The notes under the pieces are model-generated. The model did not search any database and was not told where the DNA came from. It was given only the letters and a program-made list of their open reading frames with translations. Shown in pieces: positions 42,886-55,244 of a stretch of DNA of 64,000 bases (position 1 is its first letter; every line of letters starts with the position of its first letter). Origin of the DNA: Toxotes chatareus (taxonomy: Eukaryota > Chordata > Actinopteri > Toxotidae); contig CM028900.1 of assembly GCA_016801885.1 (NCBI GenBank), forward strand, positions 4,929,501 through 4,993,500. The letters are read 5' to 3'. Position numbers and translations under genes: made by a program.

Positions 42886-45122
42886 CAGGTACTACGTGAT
42901 TGCATGTCAATTCTTTTCTGCATAATCTGCCTAAGTTGACAGCTGACGAATGGATTTAAATGAATGCCTAGTTACTTTGTGCAGGAAGGTGTTGCCTCAG
43001 CATACTTTTACAACACCAAAGCCAAAGGTTTGACATAAATGCTCGTCTTTTATCCATGACAAGGCTTCATACATGCAGTGTATGGCCAAATAACATAAGG
43101 ATATCCTGTCATTTAGGCAAGGACTCTTAGTTCCAATACAGGGAAATTTTAATGCTGCAGCATGGATTTATATTTTATACAAAGTGTTTCCTACTTAAGA
43201 TCCATAAAGAAATGGACCTTAAATAGAAATACTTGTGGCCACATACTTGAAATAAGAAACTTCCAATAAGAAACTAACTCCTTTTTAACATTTTCTTCAA
43301 AAACCCATAAGCATGACCTGGCACTATGCTCATTTGTTCATACAGCCTACCAACAGATGGCAGCAGTACTGCATCGCTCAGTTTGTACATGGGATCCTTT
43401 GTCTTCTTTTCATCAAGATAACTGTTTATAGATGATGGAAGAGAAGGAAGCAAAATGCTAATCTGCTAATTAGTACCCTGAATGTTACTTCATCCATTAC
43501 AGCTTTAATATCTATATTTATATAGAAGTTAAATCACTGGGCATTACATTGAAAAAGAATAAATTAAGTCTTGGTTAATAGGTAATTCAATGACTCTTGA
43601 TATGCATTTAAGTAGCAATGCTGGACTGCAATTTAAATCTCATTCTCTCCATTTAAATTGAGTATCTTAGATAAAATTTAAGAATATGAAGAATGGTCTG
43701 TAATGGAATAAAAGGCCACTGTACTGTAGCCAGTAACCCCATAAGTATTTACTTGGCTTTTCTCACAGGAACTCAAGGACATGTTGAAGCAAACAAAATC
43801 CTCAGAGCCTCATACTTTGAGATTTTGACCTTTTTGAACAGCCAACCTGTGAGTCCCTGACTGTGCAAGCTTTGCCACAAAAACATTATCACCACTAATA
43901 TTCACTTGAAGCACGCTGAGTTCAAATTGTCCTTCAAGTAGACTGCAATTTACACCTGCAGCACACATTTGTTATTAAAATCTACATACTTCCTGCTCAG
44001 GAAAAAAAATATATCCCTGTTTCATTAATTACATCTAGAGGAAATTGCTGTTCCTTATAATGAGGCACTCACAAATAACATCAATTATAATCATCATAAT
44101 CATAATACTGTAAAATTACTGGTGAAAAAAAACAAAAAAAAAACAAACAAACAAAAGAGCTGCCTGAAAAATGTTTCAGCTGCCTCTGAATTACGAGGCA
44201 GTCTGTTGCCTGTTGCTGCATAGCATTGCTTCAGCTTGCAGCAAAAACACTACATTCAGTTTTTGCTGAAGAATGGTTGTCATTGTACTTGTAATGTCTC
44301 AGGTTTTCTTTTTAATGTTCAATGTTCCAGAGCTGAGCTCAGAGACAATGAGTCCAAATACAAGAGCAGATATGTTTCAAGTGGAATGAAGAGGACCAGA
44401 TCGCGTCATGATAAATCAGTGTGTTTCCATGTGCTACAGAAAACGGACAAAATTAAAGCACTTCTGGTCTCAGATATGCTTTAAATCCAGTGTTCCAACA
44501 TATCTTCCATTTCCTATCAAATCCATTCTTTCCCAGATCTTCTTTTTCTGAATTTAACACCGGATTTAACTGTCCTTATTATTCTGTGAACCGATCATGA
44601 CTGGGGACTTTAAAAGCGTCACATTAAAACTCTAGTATAAAACAAAATGAATTAAAATGTGAACAGTTTGTACAATACATAAAAGAAAAACAATCAGCAG
44701 TTAATTCCCACATTTAAAGACCTGGAAATGATCACATTCATTTTCCATATTTGGATAAACTAGTATAAAAGCCTCTTTTTTTCACTTTTCATATTTTACA
44801 CAACACACCCACTCTACACATCTACTGTAAAGAGACTGTGAACACAAACAACCTGAGCCAGAGAAGCACAATTCAGATCCCATCAAGTCTGAGCCATATT
44901 GTGAAAAAAAAAAGACTATTAGGTCATGTAGGTGTGGTACCGCTGCTGGAAACCAGGGAACATTGAGAGAGCACAATGATGAATCATACAAGGCTTAAGT
45001 GTTGCAGCGGTCCCCTGACAGATTTGTAGTGCAGATGCCAGATGGACATTGAGTGTATTTGCGTGGTTATAGTCCTTTTCATTTTCACTTTTAACTCTAT
45101 CCAATGAGAAACAGATTATTTT

Positions 45123-45155
<33 letters not shown>

Positions 45156-46825
45156 CGTTACGACAATCTTGGCACAACTGTTAAGCTACTCATGAACAAT
45201 GAACAATAAAGGCATGACTCAATTCTCTACCCTTCTCCATTTGTTTGCTATTATTTGGCGGGATATTGCAGGAAGCCAGGAAATCCTCCCACAATTTCCC
45301 GAACAAATCTCACACTGCTTAATAACGATGAATGTGGCATCCCCTGATTGTAATTACATTAAATGTGAATGCTGTGCTAATACCCATTACACAGGCAGGG
45401 TGAGAGAATAAGTTTTTGTCTTCGTAAGTGGCAGACGCAACCATGTCTGAACCGAGGGGCTCGGTGGGAGGAAAAACACACCAGGGGCTGCTCAGATGAT
45501 AGGGGCTGCCTCTGGCCTCGACAACACAGCTAGTATCTTTACTGCTGCCAACACAGACTTGTTTATTAACATAGTCACTTGACACTGGCACATGCTTGAG
45601 GCTGTGTGGGCGAGGAAGTAGGGTATGAATGCTAACAGGCTGTTTGTGTCTACTGGAGCAGGAGTTACTTTGTGACAAGTAGATGCAAGTCTGCGTTAAA
45701 AAAAATGGAGCGACCAAAAAAAAAAAAAAACAACAACAAATAAATCTAATAAAATCTTCATTGATCACTCACCAATGAACAATCTATCAGTAAATAAATA
45801 GCAAAATCAACGGTCTACAAAATGACAATACACCAAGACTGAAATCATTTATATGAGGCAGCATTGCATAGTTTTAAACCAAGACCTAAACCAGAGTCCT
45901 GCACCAGGTCAGGTACGCAAGAGCACATGTGCAAAAAGTGCATGTAACAGGTGAAAAAAAAGAGAAAAAAGAACAATTTAGAAAGACCTGGGTGAAATAA
46001 ATAAAAAAGTTTTTAAAAAAGTAATCCAAAAGTAATTTTATCAGTTTACAATTGCATTGCCTTACGCACTTCTGTTCAGTCCAGCCTTCAGCCAAGACCA
46101 CAAGGGTTGCTGAGCTCAAGGAAAATATAAGGCTGTGCATTAAACATCGGTGTTTGGGTACAACCAGAAATGTGTCCATAGTTTAATAATCAAAGAACAT
46201 CAAATACCGAAAACTATGATCAAGGGTCTGGTCAAATTCTTAAGTGCAGCATGCATTGCATCTGATATGAATCAATAAACCTGCACATGTGAGTTATGAG
46301 TGTCATTTGATGTGATGCTCCATGAAAGGTTTTCGGCAAAGTTCTTAGGGCACTTTAGACACAGTGTCCATGGCCTCCGTCTTAGTTATTATGAGGATGG
46401 GGGTTATACATGACACTTCGGTTCTAGTACTTAATGTTGCGGGCGTCAGGAGAGTACAGGTTTGCAAAACTGGACATCCTGTATGCAGGACTCTGACCTA
46501 AGCTATGACTGCAGTGAAAGGGGGTATAACTAAATACCTGTTGTCAGACAATGGTTGGGAATAGGCAACTTCCCAAATCAATCAAAGAAGAGTCACGGAG
46601 GATACCGGCTGCGGTGTCACACTGAGATCTGTCCACTGGTGCTGGGACTGAGTGAGAACAGGGCGACTGCAGGGCTGATTTTTTTTTTTCTTCCTGAACT
46701 GCGAGGATTGCTTTTTTGTTTCCACTTTGTCCCCGGACTGGCCAGTGCTGTGTCCGCTGCATTTCCAGGGCATATGTGAGACATCTGATGGAAGGTCCGT
46801 TTGCCCTTTGCGTTTAAAGGTTTTG
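42886..46825. other. Region between the converging adcy5 and sec22a 3' ends
   Basis: Contains a Tc1-like remnant (43076-43255), an A tract of about 28 bases (45126-45153) and probably the sec22a 3' UTR, whose nearest minus-strand AATAAA is at 45562-45567. Open frames up to 149 codons (for example 45319-45768 minus) show no recognised protein features. Confidence 0.5.
43076..43255 (+). mobile_element. Short Tc1-like remnant
   Basis: Left part GTGTATGGCCAAATAACATA and right part CTTGTGGCCACATACTTGA resemble the ends of a common fish Tc1-like family. The middle, TAGTTCCAATACAGGGAAAT then TTTTAATGCTGCAGCAT, matches the transposase region seen again at 57820-57870. Internally deleted to about 180 bp; non-functional. 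Confidence 0.5.
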
Positions 46826-47026
46826 TCAGACATTATAGTCTGGCGCTTTGCCCAGCGGTTGCCTCAGTCTTATCTGCAGGGTCATGAAGGCCCCCACCGC
46901 CACATGGAAGAGGATCTGCCACATGTTCCTCAGTTCATACAGATACATGTTGGACAGACATATGAGTGCAAACGCCAGGAAGGACTTACTGTTCCTCCAG
47001 ACAGAGAAGTAGGCAAACAGGTAGCA
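46826..47026 (-). CDS. sec22a: sec22a last coding exon
   Basis: Encodes CYLFAYFSVWRNSKSFLAFA, LICLSNMYLYELRNMWQ, LFHVAVGAFMTLQIRLRQ and GKAPDYNV, then TGA. The C-terminal spans and the GKAPDY-V end match human SEC22A. Confidence 0.95.
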   Translation of the reverse strand, partial: CYLFAYFSVWRNSKSFLAFALICLSNMYLYELRNMWQILFHVAVGAFMTLQIRLRQPLGKAPDYNV

Positions 47027-50000
47027 CTGAAATGAGAACGGCAGAGAAGAATTTGAATGCTGTACACTTTGTGTGACTGACACTGACCCGTGGCATGTTG
47101 TCATCATTAATGTCCTTCACTGAACAATAAGTCTTCAGTACATAAGAAATCCTGACAGATAACTATGTTCCCCACATCGGTCTACCAATTTTCAGTCGAT
47201 CTGTGGCTCCTGATACTAAATTCAGGAAAAAAATGAATTTAGTATCAAGAGCTGCACAAAAGGAGCTGATGAAAATGTTTTAGGGAAGGTAGTGGGGTGA
47301 AATGCATTGAGCTTTTGCTAATGTTAGTCTAGCTGACAAGCTGCTGAGCTGTAAAGTGCAGGGCCATTAGTCAGCCAGTCAGCCAGTGATGGGCTGCTCT
47401 TACCGCAGACTATCACTTACCTGATACAGACAGGCTGCTGTGCCGAGGAAGAAGGCAATCACATAATTAAAGTCTTCATCATCATTCTGCAGTCAGGAAG
47501 AAAAGGCATGGAGAAAAGGGTTTTTTTTTTTTTTTTTAATCTCTAGGCATTCATGTCTAAACATGGCATCATGAAATCAAAATGCCGAATAGGAAAATTC
47601 TGAGGTTCCAATATTTTTTCTTCCCATTTTGTCTCATTTGGTTTAATAAAATGTAATGTGACGTGAGAATTTCCCCACATGTCCTCACCTGTAGTATGCT
47701 CTCTATAGCGTGGACTCCTCGCAGCAGGTTCAGGCCTCCACAGAGGACACTGAGCACACAGGACACGATGCCCGGGAGAGTCACTGGCTCCAACATCTGT
47801 GTGGGAGCTGGAAGAGAGAAAGAGGAATTTTATTACAGGCGATATCTGCCTTGACAAATCAACTACAAAAGCATTCAGGGAAAAAAAAATCTGCTTTCCA
47901 AAGTATGTAACAAAGCATATGCATTTTATGAAATGTAATTATTTATAAAAACCACTATCTGCAGGATAAAAGATAAATCCTTGAATAGAAATGATAAGCC
48001 AAGCAATACATTGTTTTTGCATCATCCACAAAATTCTGGCACAGTAAAAGGAGGGATACATAACTATTATCAGATTAGCATACTTCATCCCCCTGGGACA
48101 AAATGATTTATGTTCTCAGAAAATGGAGACTGGCAAGGCGACCAACAGAGGGTGAACAAAGCGTGGAGAGCTGCTCTGAAAAGGATGTCAAGGGAAACAC
48201 AGCAGCTCTAAGTGACCCGAGGTGGCATCGCTTAGCTTGGGGCAGCTGAGGTGTGACGGTGCGTGGAAGAGGGTTGTTTTCTGGAGCAACTGAGGGGAAG
48301 GGGGTCTGAGCCACAGACCAACAGCGGAACTGCTTGACTGATATGAGATGTATCTGACCACCATAGTTTTAGTATATTTCAGGCTTTATATACAGATTCA
48401 CTGTTCACTGCAGTTTAAATATAAAAAATTACATAAAGTAATAAAGCGAATAAAGTGAAAACAGTGAACCCTTATTATATATTGTTCAACAAGGAAACTG
48501 TCTACTTCTTTCATGTGATACTGTAAGCGACCTATTAAGGATTTTCAACAATTCAACTGTAGTTAAAAAGATTTGTCCTGATGCTCTGAAGTACAAAAAC
48601 AAGCCAGGAGGAGGTAACTGCACATTACTGTACCTTTAAACATTTTAAACAACAAGTTTGAGGTGAACTGGTCTATAATCCAATAGCTCAAAATGATATG
48701 GACAATGACAGGTGCAATGGTGAATCCAGTATCAGACATTTACTGCTGCAGAAAAGCATACAATATTCTGAGGAAATCACCACTGACCTTAAACACCAGT
48801 GCTACCAGTATTAACAGTGCCAAGTAATAAGATGAGATTCACACTTTATTGATTTCCAGAAGGGAAATTCAGAAGGTGGTCTATTACAACAGCAAACCTC
48901 TTTCATATCTGAATTAGGTTTGTATGGGGTGCGTATATGTGTGCAGCAGCAGCTCCTGTCGTACCTATGCCCTTGTACTTGGAGGGCGTGTGCACAGAGA
49001 ATCCATTGATAGCCCGCAGGTCCTCAGGGGAGAGCTGGTAGGGCGGTCGCAGCTTGATCTCTGTCTGCATGTCAGCCAGGTTGATCTTGGTGGACAGGGA
49101 ACGAGGGCTGTTGTAGCGCTGTTTGGTCTTCTGAATGAAGGTGTCTGAAGGATCACAGTTAATATAAAAACAAAGGGAGCAGGGAGCAAAACAAGGAAGA
49201 TAAACGGGTCATTTGTATGTGAGAGCAAGACATTTCTGTCTTTGATACTTGTATGTCAAACATTACAAATTGAATATCTTTAGGTCAAACAAAATGGAAA
49301 TAATCACGCAGCTTTTCTCAGACTACACTGTAATATTTGGGATGTTTGCAAGAAGTAATTTTATGATGAAGTGTTACTTATTTTTTGGTGCAACCACTTT
49401 CCCTATGCCTCCTTTTTTCCCCAGAGTACCTTTTGTTGAGCTATGGAGAATTTTCTAGTCTACAAAAACCAACAGTGCTTAGACATCTAACTAAAACATG
49501 CTGCAAAATATAGCTATCATATCTTCTTATTTCTCTATCCTGTATTCTTTAAGTCACAAAGCAAATGACTTCATAATGTTTACCATGTGTGACAGGCTGA
49601 AACATGCTGTAAAAATCGATGGAGCTCACCGAATTCAATGAAGGAGTAAGGCCGCACAACGCTGCTGATTCTCTTGGTGTCATAGGTGACAATAAACTCC
49701 TTCTGCAGCTCATCCAGGAAGCAGAAGGCCAGCACGTTGGGGTAGTTTGCAGTGCACACCATCAGGTATCCAACACCCAGAGAGCTTGTGAAACTGAAAT
49801 ACGCACATGCACCAGCATTACTACTTTTCATACGCTCCACTCTTTTCTTCACAGAAACCCTGGGAAACTGTAATTAGGATATCAAGCTAAATACAGTGCA
49901 GATTACATGGAAAAAAAACACAGTGGTATTTCTGATCCTACTGCTCCAAACACAGCGCAAACACTGTTTCAGCACATTTCCACCTAAAATTCACACATCA

Positions 50001-53000
50001 AGAACTAATTAAACACAGAAACACAATCATATTCATACGCACCTTAGCAGACACTATCTCTGGGCCCTGAGGTGTTAATTGATATACTGAGCACAAATTA
50101 AATTCCCTAGATAGAACGACTTCTACATTATCTGAATAGCTCAGAACACAATTGAAGGGAAAGCTAGTTATCACATCTAAATGTGGAACATAAACGGCAA
50201 CAAATAGAACAGACAGATGTGGTTTATCATGTGGCAAGCAGAGAAAAAACCAAGACCAAAACGTGTATAGAAAATATATGAAGAACAGTGTTTCCCAAAC
50301 CAAAGAAAAAAATAAAAACAAGTAAAACATGTTATTTATCTAATTTAATTTCAGCTCGCCGTGAGAGTCTCTGCTGCGTTTAGCTGTCATTAACGGTTGC
50401 ACCTCTCTCTTCACCTTTCCTTTGCTTTCTGTTTAACCATGCGTGTGTCTTAGCCCCTCCAAAAACAGAGGAGACAGGCTGACAACCAAGGGGGCAGTTG
50501 TAGGTTTCAGCAGTGAGGATCACTTCCGCGTTCAAAAAGCCGCAGTTCCTCGGCTGCCGCTGGGGGCTGGCTCCAGAAGTGAGCAATTCTCCATTGACCC
50601 CCATGTTAAAATAGCAAACTTTACAGCCTAAAAAACATATTTACAGCCTGGTACATTTTTTGTTTATGTCTTTGGTCTCTATTGATAGTTTCCACCTCCG
50701 TAAACACGGGGAGGTTGGACCACAACCGTTTTAGTGTTATTTAGCCTTAAAAGTCTTACATAAATTAGGGCGTTAAAGCATCGGCTGGGCTAGGCGGCTA
50801 CATCATAGACATCCAGAGGCCTCCGGCTACCTCCAGCGGTTGACAGGGGCTGCAGAGTCCGTGTTTGTTTGCCAATGTTCGGATAGGTTTTTGTGACATA
50901 TATGGCTTGTTGTAGTGTAGACTGTACTAACCGACCGTCGAAGGAGTCTGTTTTTTCGGTAAGTAAATTTCTCTCTATTTTACCTGGATGTTTGCACTAA
51001 TTAGCATGTATTAGCATATTTTGCCGCTGGCTTATGACTTAATTGCCGATTTATGGTCGCTGCTGATACAGATAGAGGACCGGAGCAGCTAATGTTAGGA
51101 ACGCTGTTGCGCAGTGTTCCGTGCTCTCAGAGTCCATTTATTGCGGGAATACTAGGCAAAAATTTTATTTCGTCTCATTTTTCTGTTTAAAAAGTCCGAC
51201 ATTGCATGGACAGAGCAGCTCCGTCAGTCAGCGGCTGCTGTTGTTTGTGTTGCTGCTGTAACTGTAAGTGGATAGTGGATGGAGGCAGCGGTGAAAGCCG
51301 GTAAATATTAAATATTAAACATTTTAATATTATTATTACTATCATTATTTTTTATTGTTATCATTACTACTAATAATATAAATAATAATGTTTTTAACGT
51401 TTTAATATATTTTATTAATATGAAATAATAATGATTGTTTCACAGTTAAATAATAGACTAGAAATAAATTTCCCCCCACAACTCCACCAGACCCTGCAGC
51501 TCCATCTAAAACCTCTCTATCTGAAACAGTCATGTTTAAAACACAGCAGCAACATTATGATCTCTGTTGTATGCTGTGTGTCGCGGTTACGCGGGGTCGA
51601 GCTAATCGAGTCGGACTCCGGGACCGTCGTGTGGTGGATGTAGCCGCCGCTTAGCTTGTTAGCCTAGCTGATTAGCCTTAGGCTAGCTTTGCTGCTCCGA
51701 ACTAAGTGGCCGGGTTCTCGGTCGGCCGACCCCGACTGACCCGTAGAATAACGGCCTCTCCGCCAAATATGGAAAGTACACTCCCACTAAAATCGAAGAT
51801 GGCGCAGCTCAAATGCCCGTGGTTTGGCCTAAAGCGACTCCCCGAAACCAATGGGTGACGTCACGGGTGCTACGTCCATGTCTTACACAGTCTATGCTGA
51901 CAACGCATTACGTTGAGTGCAATAAAAGCTTTCCAAAAAGTTTTATAAATCCCTTAAAAACCAAAGATGGACAGATGTCGATCCCAACTGTCTTAAAGTC
52001 AAGCAAAAACATCAACATTTTTTAAAGGCATGCAATCTGGCGACTGATGGCAGGGAAGCTAGTCCTGGCCAGGGCTCTAGAAGCTCTCCAGCTGTTAGGC
52101 AGTGGAGGGATAACAATTATTTTGAGCAATCTGTCCAGTTTTCATCTGCAGAGAACAACAAAAATAAGAGACGGCAACAGCCCACTCATACACAAAATAT
52201 CAGAGAAAAGCAGCCAGGCACCTCACACTCATAGCTCTGTATAATGGTTAATACTGTGGCCTCTAGCTTCACAGTTGTGAAAAACACAAAATCTTCCTTC
52301 ACAGTTAGTACATGCCATCAAGGTGGTTGCGTCAATGGTGCTGTGTGTTATGAATATTACGCCCACAGTAAGTGAAGTGCTTTTAAACAGCACCTTTCAA
52401 TATCAGACACCACAAGGTGCTTCACAATAAAAGACAGAAGAAACAGAAGATTCAAAGGGTCAAAAGGGAATGAATTTTAAAATTTTGGAGCCACAACTTC
52501 AAAGGCACAGTCTACTTTCATTTTAAGCCTGCAGGGGGGAAAATACCAACAAGACCTGATCAGAAGACCTCAGACAAACAGGGCAGTAGCAGCTCACTCA
52601 TGCAGACAGGTGTCTGACTGTGCACAGCTCTAAAACTGATCACAATAACCCTGAATTTGATTCTAAATTTGAAAAGCCAGAGAGAAGAAATCAAGATTGG
52701 TGTCACAGAACCTTTTACAGGGTTTGTCAAAAATTAGTGTCCAGCTGCAACTAGTGCATCACCGCCTCTTACATCCTTCTAGTGGTCAGATTTGTTTCCC
52801 ATTACTTTGAGTCTCTAGACAGGATGCACGGAACAGTGCACAGACAGATCATAAAATATATCATTAACTCACTGCTGAGTAAAGGATAAAGCATCACTGA
52901 AAATCTGTAGATAGATCTTAAACATGCTGTGCGTGCGAAAGAGCCTAAAAATGTCCCAGAACCCAAAGTGCAAGAAACAGTGGGCAAAGAAAATCCCAAA

Positions 53001-53890
53001 TCAAGAACAAACTTAACAACAGCTTCTAAAGGGCCTGGGGTATTACAGAACAAATTAACCTGAGACTTTAAAAACTGCCTGCCATGTTGTGACCTTCACT
53101 GCCATCTAACCTCCTCCTCTTCAGATGCCTCAGGATATCATTCATTATCAAAAGAGGCTCTGGTTGTTGAAAGGTATATCTGGCTCACTAATGGCTGATT
53201 TTAAGTTTCTTTTGAGGTCATGTCCCCTGTCTTAATAAGACTAATTAGGTCTTAACAAACAGTGCTTGAGAGACTTTCAAAGCATTTCCCTGAGCACTGG
53301 TGGAGCTTTCAGAAACAGCCTGACACCTCAAATGAAAGCCTAGCTGTCAAATCACTCAAATTAAAAAGCGTTTTTCCATCAAAATTGCATTAGGGGGTCA
53401 GGGAGAGAGGAGGAAAGCTGTCAGCAGTAAACTGTTTAATCCCCCATGGGTCATTTTGGATAAAGATGCAGTAAAATGATCTAAATCTCTATTTTATACC
53501 TTGAATAGAAAATATATTAAGCTAATGAATTCAAAGTCAAATACATATCAATGCTCCTTATCATGTGCAGCTAGATATGATGTTTTTATCTAGTAAATAC
53601 TGACAATTTTTCACATTTAATAGTTTATTCTTGTTTAATTAATGGGTCAATTGAATATAAAGGGTCCATCTAAAATGGCCAAACATTAGGAATTTAAGTA
53701 AGACCTACTTGACATTGTAAGGTCCAGACTTAAGTGTGCAGCGGTCAGGGAACTGGCTGAGTTTCTTGGAGAGACCTTTGAGATGCCTCTTGGTTTCCTG
53801 AAGTTCTTTGTCCTGCTCATAGTCAGTGGATGCAGAGAGAGGGAGGCCGTCCCCAACCCGGACCACGGAGGCAAATAATACCATTGACAT
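46826..53890 (-). CDS. sec22a: SEC22A, vesicle-trafficking protein (6 coding exons)
   Basis: Complete coding sequence in exons 53709-53890, 49630-49793, 48965-49144, 47689-47807, 47421-47486 and 46826-47026: 909 nt, 303 residues, close to the 307 of human SEC22A. The N-terminal longin domain is at about 1-120 (MSMVLFASVVRVGDGLPLSA; YPNVLAFCFLDELQKEF; VVRPYSFIEF). A linker (KINLADMQTEIKLRPPYQLS) follows, then about four hydrophobic spans at 185-300. Unlike SEC22B, this family has no SNARE coiled-coil and is a multi-span ER protein thought to act in ER-Golgi transport. The start was chosen at the first ATG after a splice acceptor and gives the conserved MSM start. All introns are GT-AG with matching phases. 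It lies tail-to-tail with adcy5. Confidence 0.95.
47027..47420 (-). other. sec22a: sec22a intron with inverted repeat
   Basis: Contains the perfect 14-bp inverted repeat at 47211-47247. Nothing else notable. Confidence 0.6.
47211..47247. repeat. Perfect 14-bp inverted repeat
   Basis: TGATACTAAATTCA (47211-47224) and its exact reverse complement (47234-47247) around a 9-nt A-rich loop, in a sec22a intron. Confidence 0.75.
47421..47486 (-). CDS. sec22a: sec22a coding exon 5
   Basis: 66 nt, phase 0. Encodes NDDEDFNYVIAFFLGTAACL then YQ; matches the human segment DDFNYIIAFFLGTAACLYQ. Confidence 0.95.
47689..47807 (-). CDS. sec22a: sec22a coding exon 4
   Basis: 119 nt. Encodes PTQMLEPVTLPGIVSCVLSV and LCGGLNLLRGVHAIESILQ, the first hydrophobic span. 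Confidence 0.95.
47808..48964 (-). other. sec22a: sec22a intron, nothing notable
   Basis: AT-rich; no element recognised. Confidence 0.6.
48965..49144 (-). CDS. sec22a: sec22a coding exon 3
   Basis: 180 nt. Encodes TFIQKTKQRYNSPRSLSTKI, NLADMQTEIKLRPPYQLS and INGFSVHTPSKYKGI, the linker between longin domain and membrane spans. Confidence 0.95.
   Translation of the reverse strand, partial: TPSFRRPNSATTALVPCPPRSTWLTCRQRSSCDRPTSSPLRTCGLSMDSLCTRPPSTRA
49145..49629 (-). other. sec22a: sec22a intron, nothing notable
   Basis: 485 nt; no element recognised. Confidence 0.6.
49630..49793 (-). CDS. sec22a: sec22a coding exon 2: longin domain
   Basis: 164 nt, acceptor ATTTCAG, donor GTGAGC. Encodes FTSSLGVGYLMVCTANYPNV, LAFCFLDELQKEFIV and VVRPYSFIEF. 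Confidence 0.95.
50478..50486. repeat. Left target-site duplication of repeat copy 2
   Basis: GCTGACAAC, repeated exactly at 51896-51904. Confidence 0.75.
50487..51895 (+). mobile_element. Unclassified interspersed repeat, copy 2 (compact, 1409 bp)
   Basis: Begins CAAGGGGGCAGTTGTAGG and ends GTCTTACACAGTCTAT, flanked by 9-bp direct repeats. Both ends are highly similar to the ends of the interrupted copy at 25870-36905; the internal 700-900 bases are not shared. GC-rich interior at 50800-51300 with motifs such as GGTTCTCGGTCGG. The longest frame is 70 codons with no recognised domain, so it is non-autonomous. It lies antisense inside a sec22a intron. Confidence 0.75.
51896..51904. repeat. 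Right target-site duplication of repeat copy 2
   Basis: GCTGACAAC, identical to 50478-50486. Confidence 0.75.
52360..52720. mobile_element. Degraded fish interspersed repeat, class not assigned
   Basis: The order CAGCACCTTTC, AAGGTGCTTCACAATAAAAG, TTCAAAGGCACAG, GACCTGATCAGAAGACCTCA and AATTTGATTCTAAATTTGAA resembles a common teleost repeat seen next to many genes. The similarity is from memory and divergence is high. Confidence 0.4.
52735..53060. repeat. Dispersed repeat of unknown family, copy 2
   Basis: 52885-52960 is about 75 bases highly similar to 3105-3175 in the same orientation; see that entry. Limits uncertain. Confidence 0.45.
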
Positions 53891-53919
53891 CTTACAGCTC
53901 TGACAGTCTCACTGAAGGC
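53709..53919 (-). CDS. sec22a: sec22a first coding exon (with short 5' UTR)
   Basis: Acceptor TCTGTTCGCAG, then 29 nt of 5' UTR, the start codon at 53888-53890 and 182 coding nt to donor GTAGGT. Encodes MSMVLFASVVRVGDGLPLSA, STDYEQDKELQETKRHLKG and PDRCTLKSGPYNV, matching the human N-terminus. Confidence 0.93.
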
Positions 53920-55244
53920 CTGCGAACAGACATAAAACAGGGAAAAAAAGCTTGTTGAGAGTCAGCTCAAATCTGAGACTGTATCAGTAATATACAGAAT
54001 ATCTAATGTTTTTGATCAATAAAATGCTTTCAATTTAGTCTATGTTATGTCTCAAACAAGTGACTCTCATATTGCATATAATAGACATCCTCTTCAAGCC
54101 CAAGCTTAAATCAGGTCAAAACACAAATTATAAGGACAAACATCTTTCATACAGTTTTGTTGGAGCACTTAGAAATGAGGAGGAGACCCCACAGCATTCT
54201 GTGGTGAGACCTGTTATGCAAAGAGAGATTTAAAAGCAATGAACTGTTAAACACCTTAAACAGCACTGAGGGGGTTCTTCCAGAACAAAGCAGAAAACAT
54301 AGACAGTTTCTCAAAAGTGGAAGAGTAGAAGAGCAAAGCTTTTGCAAGAAATATTTGAAGGTGGAGAAGTTCTAGTGTATTGTTTTGCAGTTTGTTAGTT
54401 AGCAAATTCAGCCAATGCCATGTAAGGAAACCTAAAAATATAAGGTTAAGTTTATTTATAACAAAAACAGATTTACCTAGTACTTAGAGTATTTTACTTA
54501 ATGCTTCTGCCTTCACTGATAATGGGTTAAAGTAGACGTTGCTATGATTAATTATGCATTCGTGAGCTTGGAGGGCATTTCCACTTTGATCCCCATATTA
54601 AAGGGTCAGCTCTAAATAACCAAACAAACGGAACCTGTCAGTCGCTGTGTGGTCGGTTGTGTTAGGACCACGGATAGCTCCACAGACTGAATGAAGGGAC
54701 GTTGAGAGGAAGCGTTTGGAGGCATCACGTCGCGACGTGCTTCCACTGCACTCGTGGCAAAACACGAACATTTCATAGTTTCAAAACAAACTCAAGTCTT
54801 AAACGTTACTACCTAGATTGATTTAATAAGAGACCCGCGACACATTACGACGAGAGTTTGTCAGGGGAAACATGTTAGCTAAAGCCATATTTCAGTAGCT
54901 AGAGGAAAGCAGAGTTAGCGTTGGTTACATAAAACTATCAGCCGGACGCTTGGCACATTAGCCAAAAGTTTAATTTTTATCATTACCTTTCCTGTAATGT
55001 CACCAGCCAGTCTGGATTAAAGGAAATGCAGCTAACTAGCTCAATTGGAGCAGATAAGCCGCCTAGCCACCGTTAGCAGCTAATCATATTAGCTTGCTCA
55101 CCAACATTTCCTTGACACTAGCATTAGCAGGCTAGGGAGCTAACGGCTAGATGCTTTGCATATCCATAGGTCAGAACGTCGGTATAAGCGAAACTGAACG
55201 AAACACACATGGCTCATTCTCTGAGACAACTGCATGTATAATAC
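53920..55244 (-). other. sec22a: Probable sec22a first intron
   Basis: Joins the supposed non-coding first exon to the coding exon. The stretch 54600-55200 is richer in CG dinucleotides than its surroundings and holds the palindrome at 54726-54739. Confidence 0.45.
54726..54739. promoter_or_regulatory. Perfect 14-bp palindrome with two ACGT cores
   Basis: CACGTCGCGACGTG reads the same on both strands and contains GACGTG in each direction, the core bound by bZIP factors such as ATF6, XBP1 or CREB. It lies about 0.5 kb downstream of the likely sec22a start. Binding is inferred only. Confidence 0.35.

Larger units (their letters stand above)
49794..53708 (-). other. sec22a: sec22a intron holding several repeats
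   Basis: Includes the 1.4 kb repeat copy (50487-51895), a degraded interspersed repeat (52360-52720) and copy 2 of the unknown dispersed repeat (52735-53060). No coding sequence recognised. Confidence 0.7.

Noticed and set aside
45126..45153. Poly(A) tail of a processed pseudogene
   Set aside because: No gene-like sequence precedes the A run on the + strand and no target duplication is evident; taken as a simple A tract.
45319..45768. 149-codon open frame on the minus strand
   Set aside because: No recognisable family, atypical composition, and it lies in the region expected to be sec22a 3' UTR or intergenic.
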